Of a DNA stretch of 64,000 bases, positions 11,541 to 20,735 are shown one piece after another (within the stretch, counting starts at the first letter, position 1; the number at the start of each line of letters is the position of its first letter). Source of the DNA: Merluccius polli (Eukaryota; Chordata; Actinopteri; Gadiformes; Merlucciidae); NCBI GenBank assembly GCA_030340625.1, contig JAOPHQ010002054.1, positions 26,046 through 90,045 on the forward strand. Direction: 5' to 3'. Under the pieces are notes generated by a model, which was not told the origin of the DNA, searched no databases, and saw nothing but the letters and a program-made list of their open reading frames with translations. The translations under genes and the position numbers were made by a program.

Positions 11541-12813
11541 ACACAGTATTCGTCTCTCTCCACTGGCAGAATCAAATTAGATTCAGTCTAAAACACTCTT
11601 TCTCTACTTTGTTGCACATTGTCTCCTAATGCCGAAACCCATTCATTTTTAATGGCTGCACATTAAAGTAGGGAACCTGCTCCCAGTGTGACTGTTGGAT
11701 GGAGGGCGGAACAGGCCACCCTGGCGGTTTTAGTTACAGACTCAGCACCAATGGTGCGGTTTTAACAGTTCCTGGCTCAGGAAGGTGCTGTGCTGAGGCT
11801 AGCTGGCTGTCCCGCGTGGGAGAGCCCACCGGCTCTGTCTGCTATTGGCCCACTGGCTGTATCTGTGGGCCAGAAACCTTTAAGGGATGCTAGCCAATTC
11901 CTCCCACCAACAGCCTTTACCACCACTCATCCATCCACTCCCCCCCCCCTATGCAACTAAGTAAGTCACAAAGTGCTTCACAAGAGTACGTTGTAAAAAA
12001 AAAAATAAGACCATAAAACAGTTCAAAGAAACAAGCGATAAAACAGAGCAACGACAGACCTTAATAACACATACAATTACAAACACCAGACGGCACTGAG
12101 GCAAGACAAAGGCCAGTTTGAATACATGAGTCTTCTGCTGCTTTTTAAAGGCGTCAACAGAGACCGCAGATCGAATGACTAAAGCTTCAAAGGCACGAGC
12201 ACCTTTTAGTTTTTTGGCCGAGCGCAAGGGACAAACCGGCACCACTGTCTCCAGTGAGAAAGAGACAACGCTTCTTCCAGGGGACGCCACCGCAGCCTCC
12301 GTGGGCCGTAGGTACCCCATGATTCTGCTTCGAAGGTTGAAATTAGCGTGAAGGAAGGGGGGGGGGGGTACAAACTATTGTCTCTGGCAGGCAGTAAATA
12401 TGGTCTAATGAGCTCAGCAAAATGCATTAGAGGGAGGAGCCAGAGAGTATACAGTCTGGGGAGAGGTGAATATTCCCTTATATTCAACACAATTATTAGA
12501 TGGGAAGGGGGGTGCGTGAGCTCTGTTTGGTCAGACAAAATGAACTGCCCTGGTCTAATTGTCTAGCGGCGTGTGGGTCTGGGCGAGTGTGTTTGTGTGT
12601 GTGTGTTTGTGTGGTTGTGGGTGTGTGTGTGTGTGTGTGTGTATGCAACTGATCTGAGCCGGGGAGGAGGGATGTGTTTGTGAAGCAGACCGCTACTCTG
12701 CCACTATTATCCACAAATGACAGGCCATTACTCTGGCCATGAGAAGATGGACGCTCCCTGTCAGTGGCCAGTTAATTGTGCGGCCAGATGTATGTACGCT
12801 GGCGGATACCCAG

Positions 12814-12839
12814 CCCCCCCCCCCCCCCCCCCCCCCCCC
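12814..12839 (+). repeat. Poly-C tract
   Basis: 26 consecutive C, intronic in PDZRN4. Confidence 0.95.
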
Positions 12840-13014
12840 ACCTCTCCTCTGGCTACTGTCCCGGCTCATATCCGCCGCCACTTGGCGCTAGCCGTGAATA
12901 AAACACACAGAGCATCACAGCACATGTGGAGTTACGGCGTAAAAGGTTTTATTGTGTAGTGTAAGTCTTATTGCTGTAGCCTCTTGCATTTTTCTGTAAG
13001 TAATGACAAGAGAG

Positions 13015-13230
13015 ATTGTGTGTGTGTGTGTGTGTGTGTCTGTGTGGTTGTGTGTGTCTGGGCAAGTGTGCGTGTGTGTGTGTGTGTGTGTGCGCGCCCA
13101 TAACATGTGTCTGGGCAAGTGTGTGTGTGTGTGTGTGTGTGTGAGCGCCCATAACATGTGTCTGGGCAAGTGTGTGTCAGTCTGTGTGCGAGTGCATGTG
13201 TGTGTGCGTGTGTGTGTGTGTGTGTGTGTA
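13015..13230 (+). repeat. Compound GT array with higher-order unit
   Basis: Several GT runs separated by copies of 'gtctgggcaagtgtg', and by 'gcgcccataacatgtgtctg' in at least two places. The higher-order unit (about 60 bp) therefore consists of a unique segment plus a variable GT run. Confidence 0.85.
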
Positions 13231-13307
13231 CATCCGGGGCTCGCTTGCGTTTATCCTATTGCACCAATGGCGGCGGGCTAAGCTCCTCCCCTGGTGTCAC
13301 CCTGCAG

Positions 13308-13409
13308 ATAAACGGGCAGGATGTGCAGAACCGGGAGGAGGCCGTGGCGGTGCTGTCCAGCGAAGACTGTCGGAGCATCCTGCTGCTGGTCGCCAGGCCC
13401 GAGCTGCAG
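13308..13409 (+). CDS. PDZRN4: PDZRN4 exon D (C-terminal half of second PDZ)
   Basis: 34 codons from INGQDVQNREEAVAVLSSED to SILLLVARPELQ, between cctgcag and gtcaga. It completes the PDZ fold: 'INGxxVQNREEAVxLL' is the alpha-B helix region and 'LLLVARPEL' the last beta strand. Phase 0 on both sides. The spliced domain (exons B, C, D) is about 88 residues, normal for a PDZ domain. Confidence 0.95.
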
Positions 13410-14539
13410 GTCAGACTTATCCATTGACTTATTGACTTCTTTATGTGTGTATTCACAAATGTATTTATATTAAGGCTGGGTGATACGGCCAAAATCCTCT
13501 GTCCCGATAGAGGTAATGTTATGGTAGCGGATGAGGTGTCATATCCCCCCACACACACACACTATGTCAGCGCTTTGAGTATCTTGTAAAGCGCTATATA
13601 AATGCAATGACTTATTATTATTATATCTCGATATATATCACGATATACAGTAGCATGTTTTCTGGTTAAATAAATACAAAGTCTATATAAAATAACCACA
13701 TGGTAATGCCTATTTTTGTATATTCCTGTGTGAATTAAATACCTAATAAGTAGTATTTTCTCATTTTTTTCATTATGTTACTGTAATGCAGCCTTTAAAA
13801 GATATTACGATATCCAAAATCGAAGACGATATCTAGTCTCATATCACGATATCGATGTAATATCAATATATTGCCCAGCCCTAATTTATATCAGGGCTGG
13901 GCATCCACTCTCCTCCACATCCACTCTCCTTCCACCACCACCTCCTCCACTCCTCCACTCCACTCTTCACAAGTGTCGGTGACAGGGCCGCCGAGGCACC
14001 TTGTCCAGCTTTGTTTTTATGTAGCGCCGTCTGTAATTGACTTCCAATGGCAGGGCTGTAAAAGCTAATGGCATGCTAATGTAGATGTGAGTCCAGGCCC
14101 AGGGCCGTGGCAGAGAGCAGACCATCCAGTGAGGGGAGAATAATGGGCTGGTTGTTATTAAATATGCCTTTCCACAATGGGAAAGCTGACGTTGAGGGCT
14201 TTGAGGTAGGGATTATGTATGATTATGTTTGTTTTTCTCTTTCAAGGAAAGATGAAATAGAAACCTTGGGAAATTGGAAAGAAGGAGTGTTTGAACCGTT
14301 GACACATCTGAATCCAAAAGCTAATGTATACTTAATAGAAATTGTTGATGTGTGTTTTGTTTGTGTGGTGGAGGATTCGGGCACCTATGCATATGGGCAT
14401 TTAAAATGAACCAAATAATATACTTTCCCCCAAAAAATGTATTGTCTCCCAGCGTTTTAATGCTTCACAATCTCTGTCTGTCTGTCTGTCTCTCTGCTCT
14501 GTCTCTCTCTATTTCTCTACCCCCACCCCACCCACCCAG
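13410..14539 (+). other. PDZRN4 intron D-E
   Basis: 1.1 kb, of which 413 bp is the hAT-type element. The rest looks unique. The acceptor is in a CT/CCA-rich tract ending cacccag (14533-14539). Confidence 0.75.
13471..13883. mobile_element. Non-autonomous hAT-type element, 8-bp TSD
   Basis: Flanked by a perfect 8-bp direct duplication 'atttatat' (13463-13470 and 13884-13891). The terminal inverted repeats are taaggctgggtgata on the left and, as reverse complement, tagggctgggcaata on the right. Eight-bp duplications and T/CAGGG-like termini are hallmarks of the hAT superfamily. The 413-bp body is AT-rich with repeated 'cacgatat' words and no transposase ORF, so it would be a non-autonomous (MITE-like) copy. 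A foreign fragment at about 13545-13622 ('agcgctttgag', 'aagcgctatataaatgcaat', then ATT) looks like the tail of another repeat nested inside. It lies in PDZRN4 intron D-E, 61 bp after exon D. Confidence 0.85.
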
Positions 14540-14668
14540 CTGGAGGAGGCCTGGCTGGACGACGAACACAGTGAGTTCCTGGAACAGCTGAAGATGGAGA
14601 TGTTGGAGGAGCAGCAGAGGGAGGAGATGGAGCTGGCAGCCCTCCAGGGGGAGCAGGAGAATCAACCG
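14540..14668 (+). CDS. PDZRN4: PDZRN4 exon E (acidic linker after second PDZ)
   Basis: 43 codons, starting LEEAWLDDEHSEFLEQLKME and ending GEQENQP, between cacccag and gtcagt. It is very rich in Glu/Gln, consistent with a helical or coiled segment, and matches the family's 'LDEGWMDD...F(L/I)..L.M.MLEEQ' region immediately after PDZ2. Phase 0 on both sides. Confidence 0.93.
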
Positions 14669-14697
14669 GTCAGTCTTTGACGGCTGCACGACACAAC

Positions 14698-14830
14698 ATA
14701 TGGTGGCACAGTGGTTAGCACTGCCGCCTCACAGCAAGAAGGTCCTGGGTTCATACCCTGGGGCGGGGGGGACCTTTCTGTGTGGAGATTGTATGTTCTC
14801 TCCGTGTTCATGTGGGTTTCCGCCCACACC
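14698..14830 (+). repeat. High-copy fish-type interspersed repeat
   Basis: Reads 'ggtggcacagtggttagcac', 'gccgcctcacagcaagaagg', then 'cctgggttcataccctgggg' and 'ctttctgtgtggagattgta'. This word order is familiar from an abundant teleost interspersed repeat. Class not assignable here. Confidence 0.7.
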
Positions 14831-14841
14831 ACAAAACATGC

Positions 14842-14990
14842 AAGTTAACACTCCTGCCCTGCTGCCCATAACCAAGACAAGTTAACACTCCTGCCCTGCT
14901 GCCCATAACCAAGACAAGTTAACACTCCTGCCCTGCTGCCCATAACCAAGACAAGTTAACACTCCTGCCCTGCTGCCCATAAGCAAGGCA
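14842..14990 (+). repeat. 37-bp minisatellite, 4 copies
   Basis: Four tandem copies of a 37-bp unit (aagttaacactcctgccctg then ctgcccataaccaagac). The first three are nearly identical and the fourth carries a few changes. It follows directly on the dispersed repeat. Confidence 0.95.
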
Positions 14991-15639
14991 AGGGCACTAC
15001 AACTGGATTTGGTTCCCGGGTGCTACCTTTGTGGAAGTAATAGGATGTGTTAATCACATTTCCAATTCCAAACTTTACTTTTTGACAAATGCAACCGCAT
15101 GGCTCCTTGCAAACAAATAAATACGTTGTTTTGAATGAATCCATTGAATTAATTTGAATGATGATGAATATCAATTCTTCCATGAAAATGAAATCAATCT
15201 AATTCTGGCTGCCTGTCAGACAGGGGACTTAAGTCTTTCCGTAACTCATATTAATATTTATGCATTGAGATTCATGGTCAATTTAAATTCCAAAACACTG
15301 CTAATCGTAATTCAAAATTCAGTTTTTGTTAAAATTAGCATACTATAAAGTCCATGTCAATGTGTGTTCAAAAGAAAAGTTAGAGGGGAGGCGATTTCCC
15401 CTGACGTGCCAGAACGGTCTCCTAAAGCAGTACACAACTGTGCACAGAAACCCTGAAGGAGAACCCAGAATGGGGCTGAACTCACAAACAACCTGTGATG
15501 TACTATGTCCTCATTTGGAAACCAAAAGCACACACTTCAGAGGAAATAAGCTACATAAATAAACAAATGCAAACTTATCCAGGAACAAAACTTTGTAAGT
15601 TATTTTTCTTTTGGCTGGGTTTTGATCTGATCCTTGATG

Positions 15640-15850
15640 TTCCCCGCTGGTGTAACGTATCAAGGTGCCCTTGAGCAACGGCGTCCAAACCCCTAAATGC
15701 CTCTGACTGGTTGTTGCCTCGCAGGGTTGTTGCCTTGCATCACTGACGCCGTCGTCTCTTAAGTGTATGTGTGTGTGCCTGGGGTGAATGTGCCATTGTA
15801 AATAACTGTCAAGTTAATGCCACCACAACTGTAAAGCACTTGGAGTAGCA
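15640..15850 (+). repeat. Probable dispersed repeat fragment
   Basis: Contains 'aaggtgcccttgagcaacgg', 'tggggtgaatgtgccattgt' and 'actgtaaagcacttggagta'. These words resemble the tail of the fish repeat seen at 9345-9490. Confidence 0.5.
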
Positions 15851-16400
15851 GCAGCAGGAGTGGCTGACAAGAGCCATAAAAAACCCTGTCCTCCTCAGCA
15901 GTTGGAGCGATTTCTCTAGTTCAAATGGGTCTGTTGGGCTTCAGAGGATAAAAAAATGAATCAAAACTGAATCAGTACAGACGTGCTTCACTCTGTCTCA
16001 GTCTACTGTACCTGCCAGTCCCTTTTGAGTGGGAGGCTTCTCCTCCCACTCAAAGCACCACACGCCTGCTGTGTTGAAATCCGTATTTAACACAGATGCC
16101 TATTTCTATGGTTGAAATATGCAGGAAACAGATTTATCTAAAGTGAACAGATATATGATGTCCATCATATTGAAATCCCCAGAGTAGGAACAATTTGGGT
16201 TTTTATGAAGAAAAAAAACAGAAAGAAGAGAAACTAAGTTAAAGCCTTGGAGAAATTGGAGATTATACTGTTAGAATTATTTAGCTTGAAAGCCAATATG
16301 AAGTGACACCATTTACATTATAGCAAATGGGCCTCCAAATACAATGTAATCACAGTGATCAAAATGTGAAGAAGCCCATTTAAATGCAAACTACAGTTTG

Positions 16401-16435
<35 letters not shown>

Positions 16436-16847
16436 CCTCACCCATGACTGGGTTCTGTGAAATTATACCTACTCAATTTTGCATGCAACCAGTGTGTCAC
16501 AAATTGAACTTTCTACAGGACATTGAATTGCATCACACTGGATAACACCACATTGGATTGCATGAAAACAGGGGCAAATCTTACCACCTGCTGCTGCTGT
16601 TGTGTAACTCTCCCATGCAGAACATCATGCACTTGGTTCAGCACATATTGCGATGTATATCGTATCGTCCCTGTCTGAGATGCAGACATTCCTAGTTAAT
16701 TCACCGTGATGTGAGATTCACTTAATACTCTACATGACTTATGCTCAATACTCAAACTATTTGGAAACATTGGTACTTGCAATATTCAAGAATAAAATTA
16801 AACACAACAGACAAACAAAAGCAGTGGGTATGAAAAACTCACTTAAA

Positions 16848-17012
16848 GTACTGCTGCCATTTCCAGGCCTGAATCTTGTTTCATGGCATTAAATCTAAAT
16901 ATATTTTATACTCTGCAACAGCAGACCTTCTAATAACCAATTTACATATCTGTATTTTTACATAATTCTTCGCTCTCCATATGGAACAACTTTAACCTTT
17001 AACTTAAACAGT
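16848..17012 (+). repeat. Direct repeat, copy 1 (intron side)
   Basis: A segment of about 165 bp that recurs, with substitutions and small indels, at 20010-20182. Shared landmarks are 'agtactgc', 'tttccagg', 'taaatctaaatatattttat' (copy 2: 'taatctaaatatattttata'), 'gaccttct', 'tttttacata', 'ctctccatat' and 'acaacttta'. It ends about 80 bp before the last PDZRN4 exon. Confidence 0.85.
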
Positions 17013-17089
17013 ATGGACATGCAAATGAGATAAAATGTCCTGTGAAAGCACCAACATGACTAACATTGCATCTATTTTCCACCGTGCAG

Positions 17090-18610
17090 GAAGTCGACGA
17101 GGACCTGGCCACCTGCTCCACCCTTTCCCGCGACAAGGAGGGCGCGGCGTGCGTCAAGCGGACCCCCGGCCAGAGCTCCGAGCACGACGTGCTGGCTCAC
17201 ATCCAGCGGCGGCTGTCCCAGTGCCTGAGAGACAACCGCGGCGCACGCTGCTGCACCGCGGAGGAGGACAACGAGGAGCAGGAGGTGGTGGAGGAGGACA
17301 ACAACCGCGAGGGAGACCGGTTCCAGCAGCTGTTGGAGCTCAAGTGCCAGATCCGTAACAGCGGCGAGTATGACCTGTTCTACAGCCGCCGCAGCACCAT
17401 CGAGTGCAGCCTGGCCGAGCAGGGCGGCATGCAGCGCGAGCTGCGCATGCTCAACGAGGAGCTGCGCAGCATCGAGCTGGAGTGCCAAAACATCATGCAG
17501 GCGCACCAGCTCCGCAAGGGCCAGCCGGGCTCGCTGTCCAAAGGCGGCTCTCCACTCTCCAATAACAAGGACCAAAGTCTGCGCCGCGGCGACGCCACCA
17601 GGAGCAAGGTCACGGGGGGCGAGGTTAGCGAGAGACTGGAGAAATGGGACAAAGACAGCTCCAGTGCCTACAACACGGCAGAGAGCTCGAGGAGCACCCC
17701 GCTGGCCATGGACCGCTCCCCGGAGCACTCTCTCCAGCGGATGGTCAGCCTGACCAACCAGAGGAACCTGCGCAGAGGCAGTCTGGCGGCAGGCAGCTCC
17801 CTCAGCCCCAGCCCAGGGCCCAGCCCCAGCCCCGGCCCCTTCCACCGGGCTGCGGGGGCGCCGGCCAAGAGCAGCAGTCCAGACCACAGCAACCCCTCCG
17901 AGTCGGACCACACCACTCAGGCGGAGGACGAGAGGAGGGGCGGGGTGAAAGCCAGCGGCTCGCAGATCCCGTACTTCTCCCCGTCCCACAGCTCCCACCA
18001 GAGGCAGGCGGTCATCCCGGCCCACGCCCGCCACTACCAGAGCTACATGCAGCTGATTCAGCAGCGATCGGCCGTGGAGTACGCCCAGAGCCAGCTCAGC
18101 CTGCTCAGCGTGTGCAAGGAGCCCCAGATGCGGCCTGCCGACGAGCCCAAGATGGAGTGGAAGGTGAAGATCCGCAGCGACGGCACACGCTACATCACCA
18201 AGAGGCCCGTGCGGGACAAGATCCTGCGGGAGCGCGCGCTGAAGATCCGGGAGGAGCGCAGCGGCGGCATGACCACGGACGACGACGCCATGAGCGAGAT
18301 GAAGATGGGGAGGTACTGGAGCAAGGAGGAGCGCAAGCAGCACCTGGTCCGGGCCAAGGAGCAGAGGAGGCGGCGTGAGTTCATGCAGAGGAGCCGCCTG
18401 GAGAGCCTGAAGGAGAACCCTCAGAGCAGCGGGGAGGGGAGGAGCAAGGAGGTGAGTATCATCGAGCTCAGCCACAAGAAGATGATGAAGAAGCGCAACA
18501 AGAAGATACTGGACAACTGGATGACCATACAGGAGCTGATGATCCACGGCACCAAGGCGCCCGAAGGAGCCAAGGTGCACAACGCCTTCCTGTCGGTCAC
18601 GACTGTATAA
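17090..18610 (+). CDS. PDZRN4: PDZRN4 terminal coding exon (C-terminal 506 residues)
   Basis: A single 1,521-bp exon from accgtgcag to a TAA stop at 18608-18610. It starts EVDEDLATC and ends HNAFLSVTTV. Landmarks in order: 'RFQQLLELKCQIRNSGEYDL' (about residue 75); 'LRMLNEELRSIELECQNIMQ', a helical coiled-coil-like segment; 'KDSSSAYNTAESSRSTPL'; a Ser/Pro-rich, probably disordered middle; 'ARHYQSYMQLIQQRSAVEYA'; 'MEWKVKIRSDGTRYITKRPV'; 'MSEMKMGRYWSKEERKQHLV'; a basic run 'EQRRRREF'; and 'HKKMMKKRNKKILDNWMTIQ'. The last residues TTV form a class I PDZ-binding motif, characteristic of PDZRN3/4. 'GEYDL' and 'CKEPQ...EPKMEWKVK' fit PDZRN4 better than PDZRN3, as does the neighbouring GXYLT1-YAF2 order. 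From 2491 the spliced product is 665 residues. The exon is very GC-rich compared with its surroundings. Confidence 0.96.
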   Translation, partial: EVDEDLATCSTLSRDKEGAACVKRTPGQSSEHDVLAHIQRRLSQCLRDNRGARCCTAEEDNEEQEVVEEDNNREGDRFQQLLELKCQIRNSGEYDLFYSRRSTIECSLAEQGGMQRELRMLNEELRSIELECQNIMQAHQLRKGQPGSLSKGGSPLSNNKDQSLRRGDATRSKVTGGEVSERLEKWDKDSSSAYNTAESSRSTPLAMDRSPEHSLQRMVSLTNQRNLRRGSLAAGSSLSPSPGPSPSPGPFHRAAGAPAKSSSPDHSNPSESDHTTQAEDERRGGVKASGSQIPYFSPSHSSHQRQAVIPAHARHYQSYMQLIQQRSAVEYAQSQLSLLSVCKEPQMRPADEPKMEWKVKIRSDGTRYITKRPVRDKILRERALKIREERSGGMTTDDDAMSEMKMGRYWSKEERKQHLVRAKEQRRRREFMQRSRLESLKENPQSSGEGRSKEVSIIELSHKKMMKKRNKKILDNWMTIQELMIHGTKAPEGAKVHNAFLSVTTV

Positions 18611-19785
18611 AGGATACACACACACATACACATGCTCACGCAGAGACATCCCCACAGTCTACCCCATGTGGTATGATATACTTGCCTCGTTCAATGTGGC
18701 GTTTTTATGAGGACCATAGGAATATTTTTCACACTTTGTAACCCATAGATCATTTTGTAAGCAATTTCTCAATGGTGTCATGGCATATTCTTTTGGGTTC
18801 TCCAGGCATTGTTGTATTTTGTTCATGCTGCTCTTCCAGAAATAATTTTTCTATGAAATTATGGTACTGTAATCAATTTCTTAGTTTACTCTGTATATGT
18901 CACCCTTTTGGCTATTGGTTGTTTTCTTACGTTTAAATCCATAAACAGTCCCTTAAATGTCTTCAAGTGCAAACAAAACCAGCCAATCATTGTGTCCATT
19001 TGGTTTGCTCATGACCTATGACCCTTTACATGATCTTTCCATGAATGATTAAGTTTATTTTACTCAATGACAGTCAAAGGGTTTACATTACATCACTGCA
19101 GTGCTGTAATCAGGAAGGAAAATATCAAGTCCATATCATTAGTTCAACTTGTACAATGGTTATTTTTATGCATTTCCTTTTTATTTAAAAGCTGTCATGC
19201 TAACCATATGGATGTAATTTATTAGTCAATATTGGATCAACTGTAACATGGTGTGAAATGTCTGTTTCGGTCCCCATACCAAATATGGTAATAACATGAG
19301 TGTATTCATGCACTGTAAACCACACCGAGGAGTGAAGCAACTACAAGGAGTTTGAAGCAGAACTTATTGAAAGAGTATTTGTCTACTACTACAGAAAATC
19401 CCACTACAAACGGTAGGAATCATCCTAAATGTGATTTGTTTTTCATACGATGAAGTGTTCAAAAATAATACTGCCAACTGTATCATTGTACTGTATCTGT
19501 TGTTCAAAACTTTTCATACAATTCTTACAAACCAGACACCAAATATTTTCAAGTAGTTGTTACATTTCTATGAAGAAAAAAGTGGTTATCTCTCTTTGCA
19601 ATGATGCTCTTCATACATTTTTACGATTATCTTGTAAGATTCAGTTCAACAGATTTTGAAGCGACAACATGGTTTTACCGCAAAATGACTGCTAAGACTT
19701 TTGGGTACTGTTGAAGACACAGGTTCTGCTGCTGATCAACTCTCTGTGAATGGAAGACCAAGTCAGTGTACTACTTACTTATTTC

Positions 19786-19860
19786 GCTTTTATCTAAAGC
19801 GACTAACAGTGAATTCTGATACAGTGCATTAAGTAGTGGGTTAGGCGGCATCTTACTCTA
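19786..19860 (+). repeat. Dispersed fish-type repeat fragment in 3' UTR
   Basis: Contains 'cgcttttatctaaagcgact', 'agtgaattctgatacagtgc' and 'ggttaggcggcatcttac'. Same family as 42309-42500 and 58431-58510. Confidence 0.6.
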
Positions 19861-20009
19861 GGATTGCTACAGGTAAAAATGAACCTATATTTGGATGTTG
19901 ACACCTTAAACTGCATTGACTCGGGTTACAAAAAACACACCTCTAAGTCCAACAGACATATCATGATGGAGCAGAACTCTATGTATTTCTAACAATGGCA
20001 TCATAGAGT

Positions 20010-20182
20010 ACTGCCACTGTTTCCAGGTCTGAATCTCTTTTTGTTTCATGACATTTAATCTAAATATATTTTATACTCAGTAACAAAGGACCTTCTCATA
20101 ACCTTTTTACATATCAGTATTTTTACATATTTTTTTACTCTCCATATTTGACAACTTTACTCAGCATAGCCTTAACAGTTGA
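20010..20182 (+). repeat. Direct repeat, copy 2 (3' UTR side)
   Basis: Partner of 16848-17012, same orientation, about 3.16 kb away, roughly 80 percent identical by eye. The two copies bracket the terminal exon. Confidence 0.85.
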
Positions 20183-20678
20183 AACTGAACTTATGTAACG
20201 TTTGAAGTGGAAACCAGATTTCTCTTGCACCATTTTAACAAAAATATCATAGTTCAACGCAATGAATCATTGAAGCATTGTTTTCCCAGGGTTTTCTTTT
20301 TTTTATCAGTTTGGTTTTGAGAAGTAGGTAATCTCTGATATGGAATTCATTTTGAATGAAAAGTTTTCACCATCATTTATGTTAACATTTAACGTGTTTT
20401 GATGAATCCCACTGAGCCGCGCTCAGAGCACAGAAACGCTTTCCATTTTGTCTTAAAAAGTTCGCAATTCACCGACGGACATTTCCAGTTTGGTTACATG
20501 TACAGCAAAGTCATTTCCAAAAGGCCTAATTTTTTTACTGGAATGTTGTAAGATATTGTTTCAGTTTCAACCCGACTCTTGTATTTGTTTAAGTCAATGT
20601 CCAATAGTCTAATTTCGAGTAATATGTAGTTGGCGCATTTGTAGCCAGGTAAAACATGTGATAATTGTGATCATTGAA

Positions 20679-20714
20679 AATAAATGATAATAAATTATTG
20701 TTTTTTGAAATAAA
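20679..20714 (+). terminator. Poly(A) signal cluster for PDZRN4
   Basis: Three AATAAA hexamers at 20679, 20689 and 20709 on the coding strand, 2.1 kb after the stop codon, followed by T-rich sequence. Cleavage would be expected about 10-30 bp after the last. Confidence 0.55.
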
Positions 20715-20735
20715 ACCTCCTATGAGACCATGTTT

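Larger units (their letters stand above)
11379..13307 (+). other. PDZRN4 intron C-D
   Basis: 1.9 kb. It holds the CT/CA tract at its start, a poly-G run at 12357-12368, a GT tract at about 12590-12641, poly-C at 12814-12839 and a compound GT array at 13015-13230. The acceptor is cctgcag at 13301-13307. No coding sequence is seen. Confidence 0.75.
14669..17089 (+). other. PDZRN4 intron E-F
   Basis: 2.4 kb between gtcagt and accgtgcag. It contains a high-copy fish repeat (14698-14830), a 37-bp minisatellite (14842-14990), another repeat tail (about 15640-15850), a CT tract (16400-16430), and near its 3' end one member of a repeat pair whose second member is in the 3' UTR. Confidence 0.75.
18611..20735 (+). 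other. PDZRN4 3' untranslated region (inferred)
   Basis: AT-rich, no ORF of interest, and running to a cluster of AATAAA hexamers at 20679-20714. It contains copy 2 of the repeat pair (20010-20182) and a dispersed-repeat fragment at about 19786-19860 ('cttttatctaaagcgactaa'). The 3' end is inferred from poly(A) hexamers only; an earlier site is possible. Confidence 0.6.

Noticed and set aside
17644..18378. Plus-strand frame-shifted ORF (244 codons) inside the last PDZRN4 exon
   Set aside because: Alternative frame of the same exon, with Pro/Gln/Arg-rich low complexity.
2491..18610. PDZRN3 instead of PDZRN4
   Set aside because: The PDZ region is too conserved to separate them, but 'LLELKCQIRNSGEYDLFYS' and 'CKEPQ...EPKMEWKVK' fit PDZRN4 better, and the neighbours are GXYLT1 and YAF2 and not PPP4R2, GXYLT2, SHQ1 and RYBP.
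17072..18655. 527-codon open frame on the minus strand opposite the last PDZRN4 exon
   Set aside because: It is the antisense shadow of a very GC-rich coding exon whose codon third positions are mostly G/C. It is leucine/alanine/valine-rich without motifs, while the plus strand matches PDZRN4 throughout.
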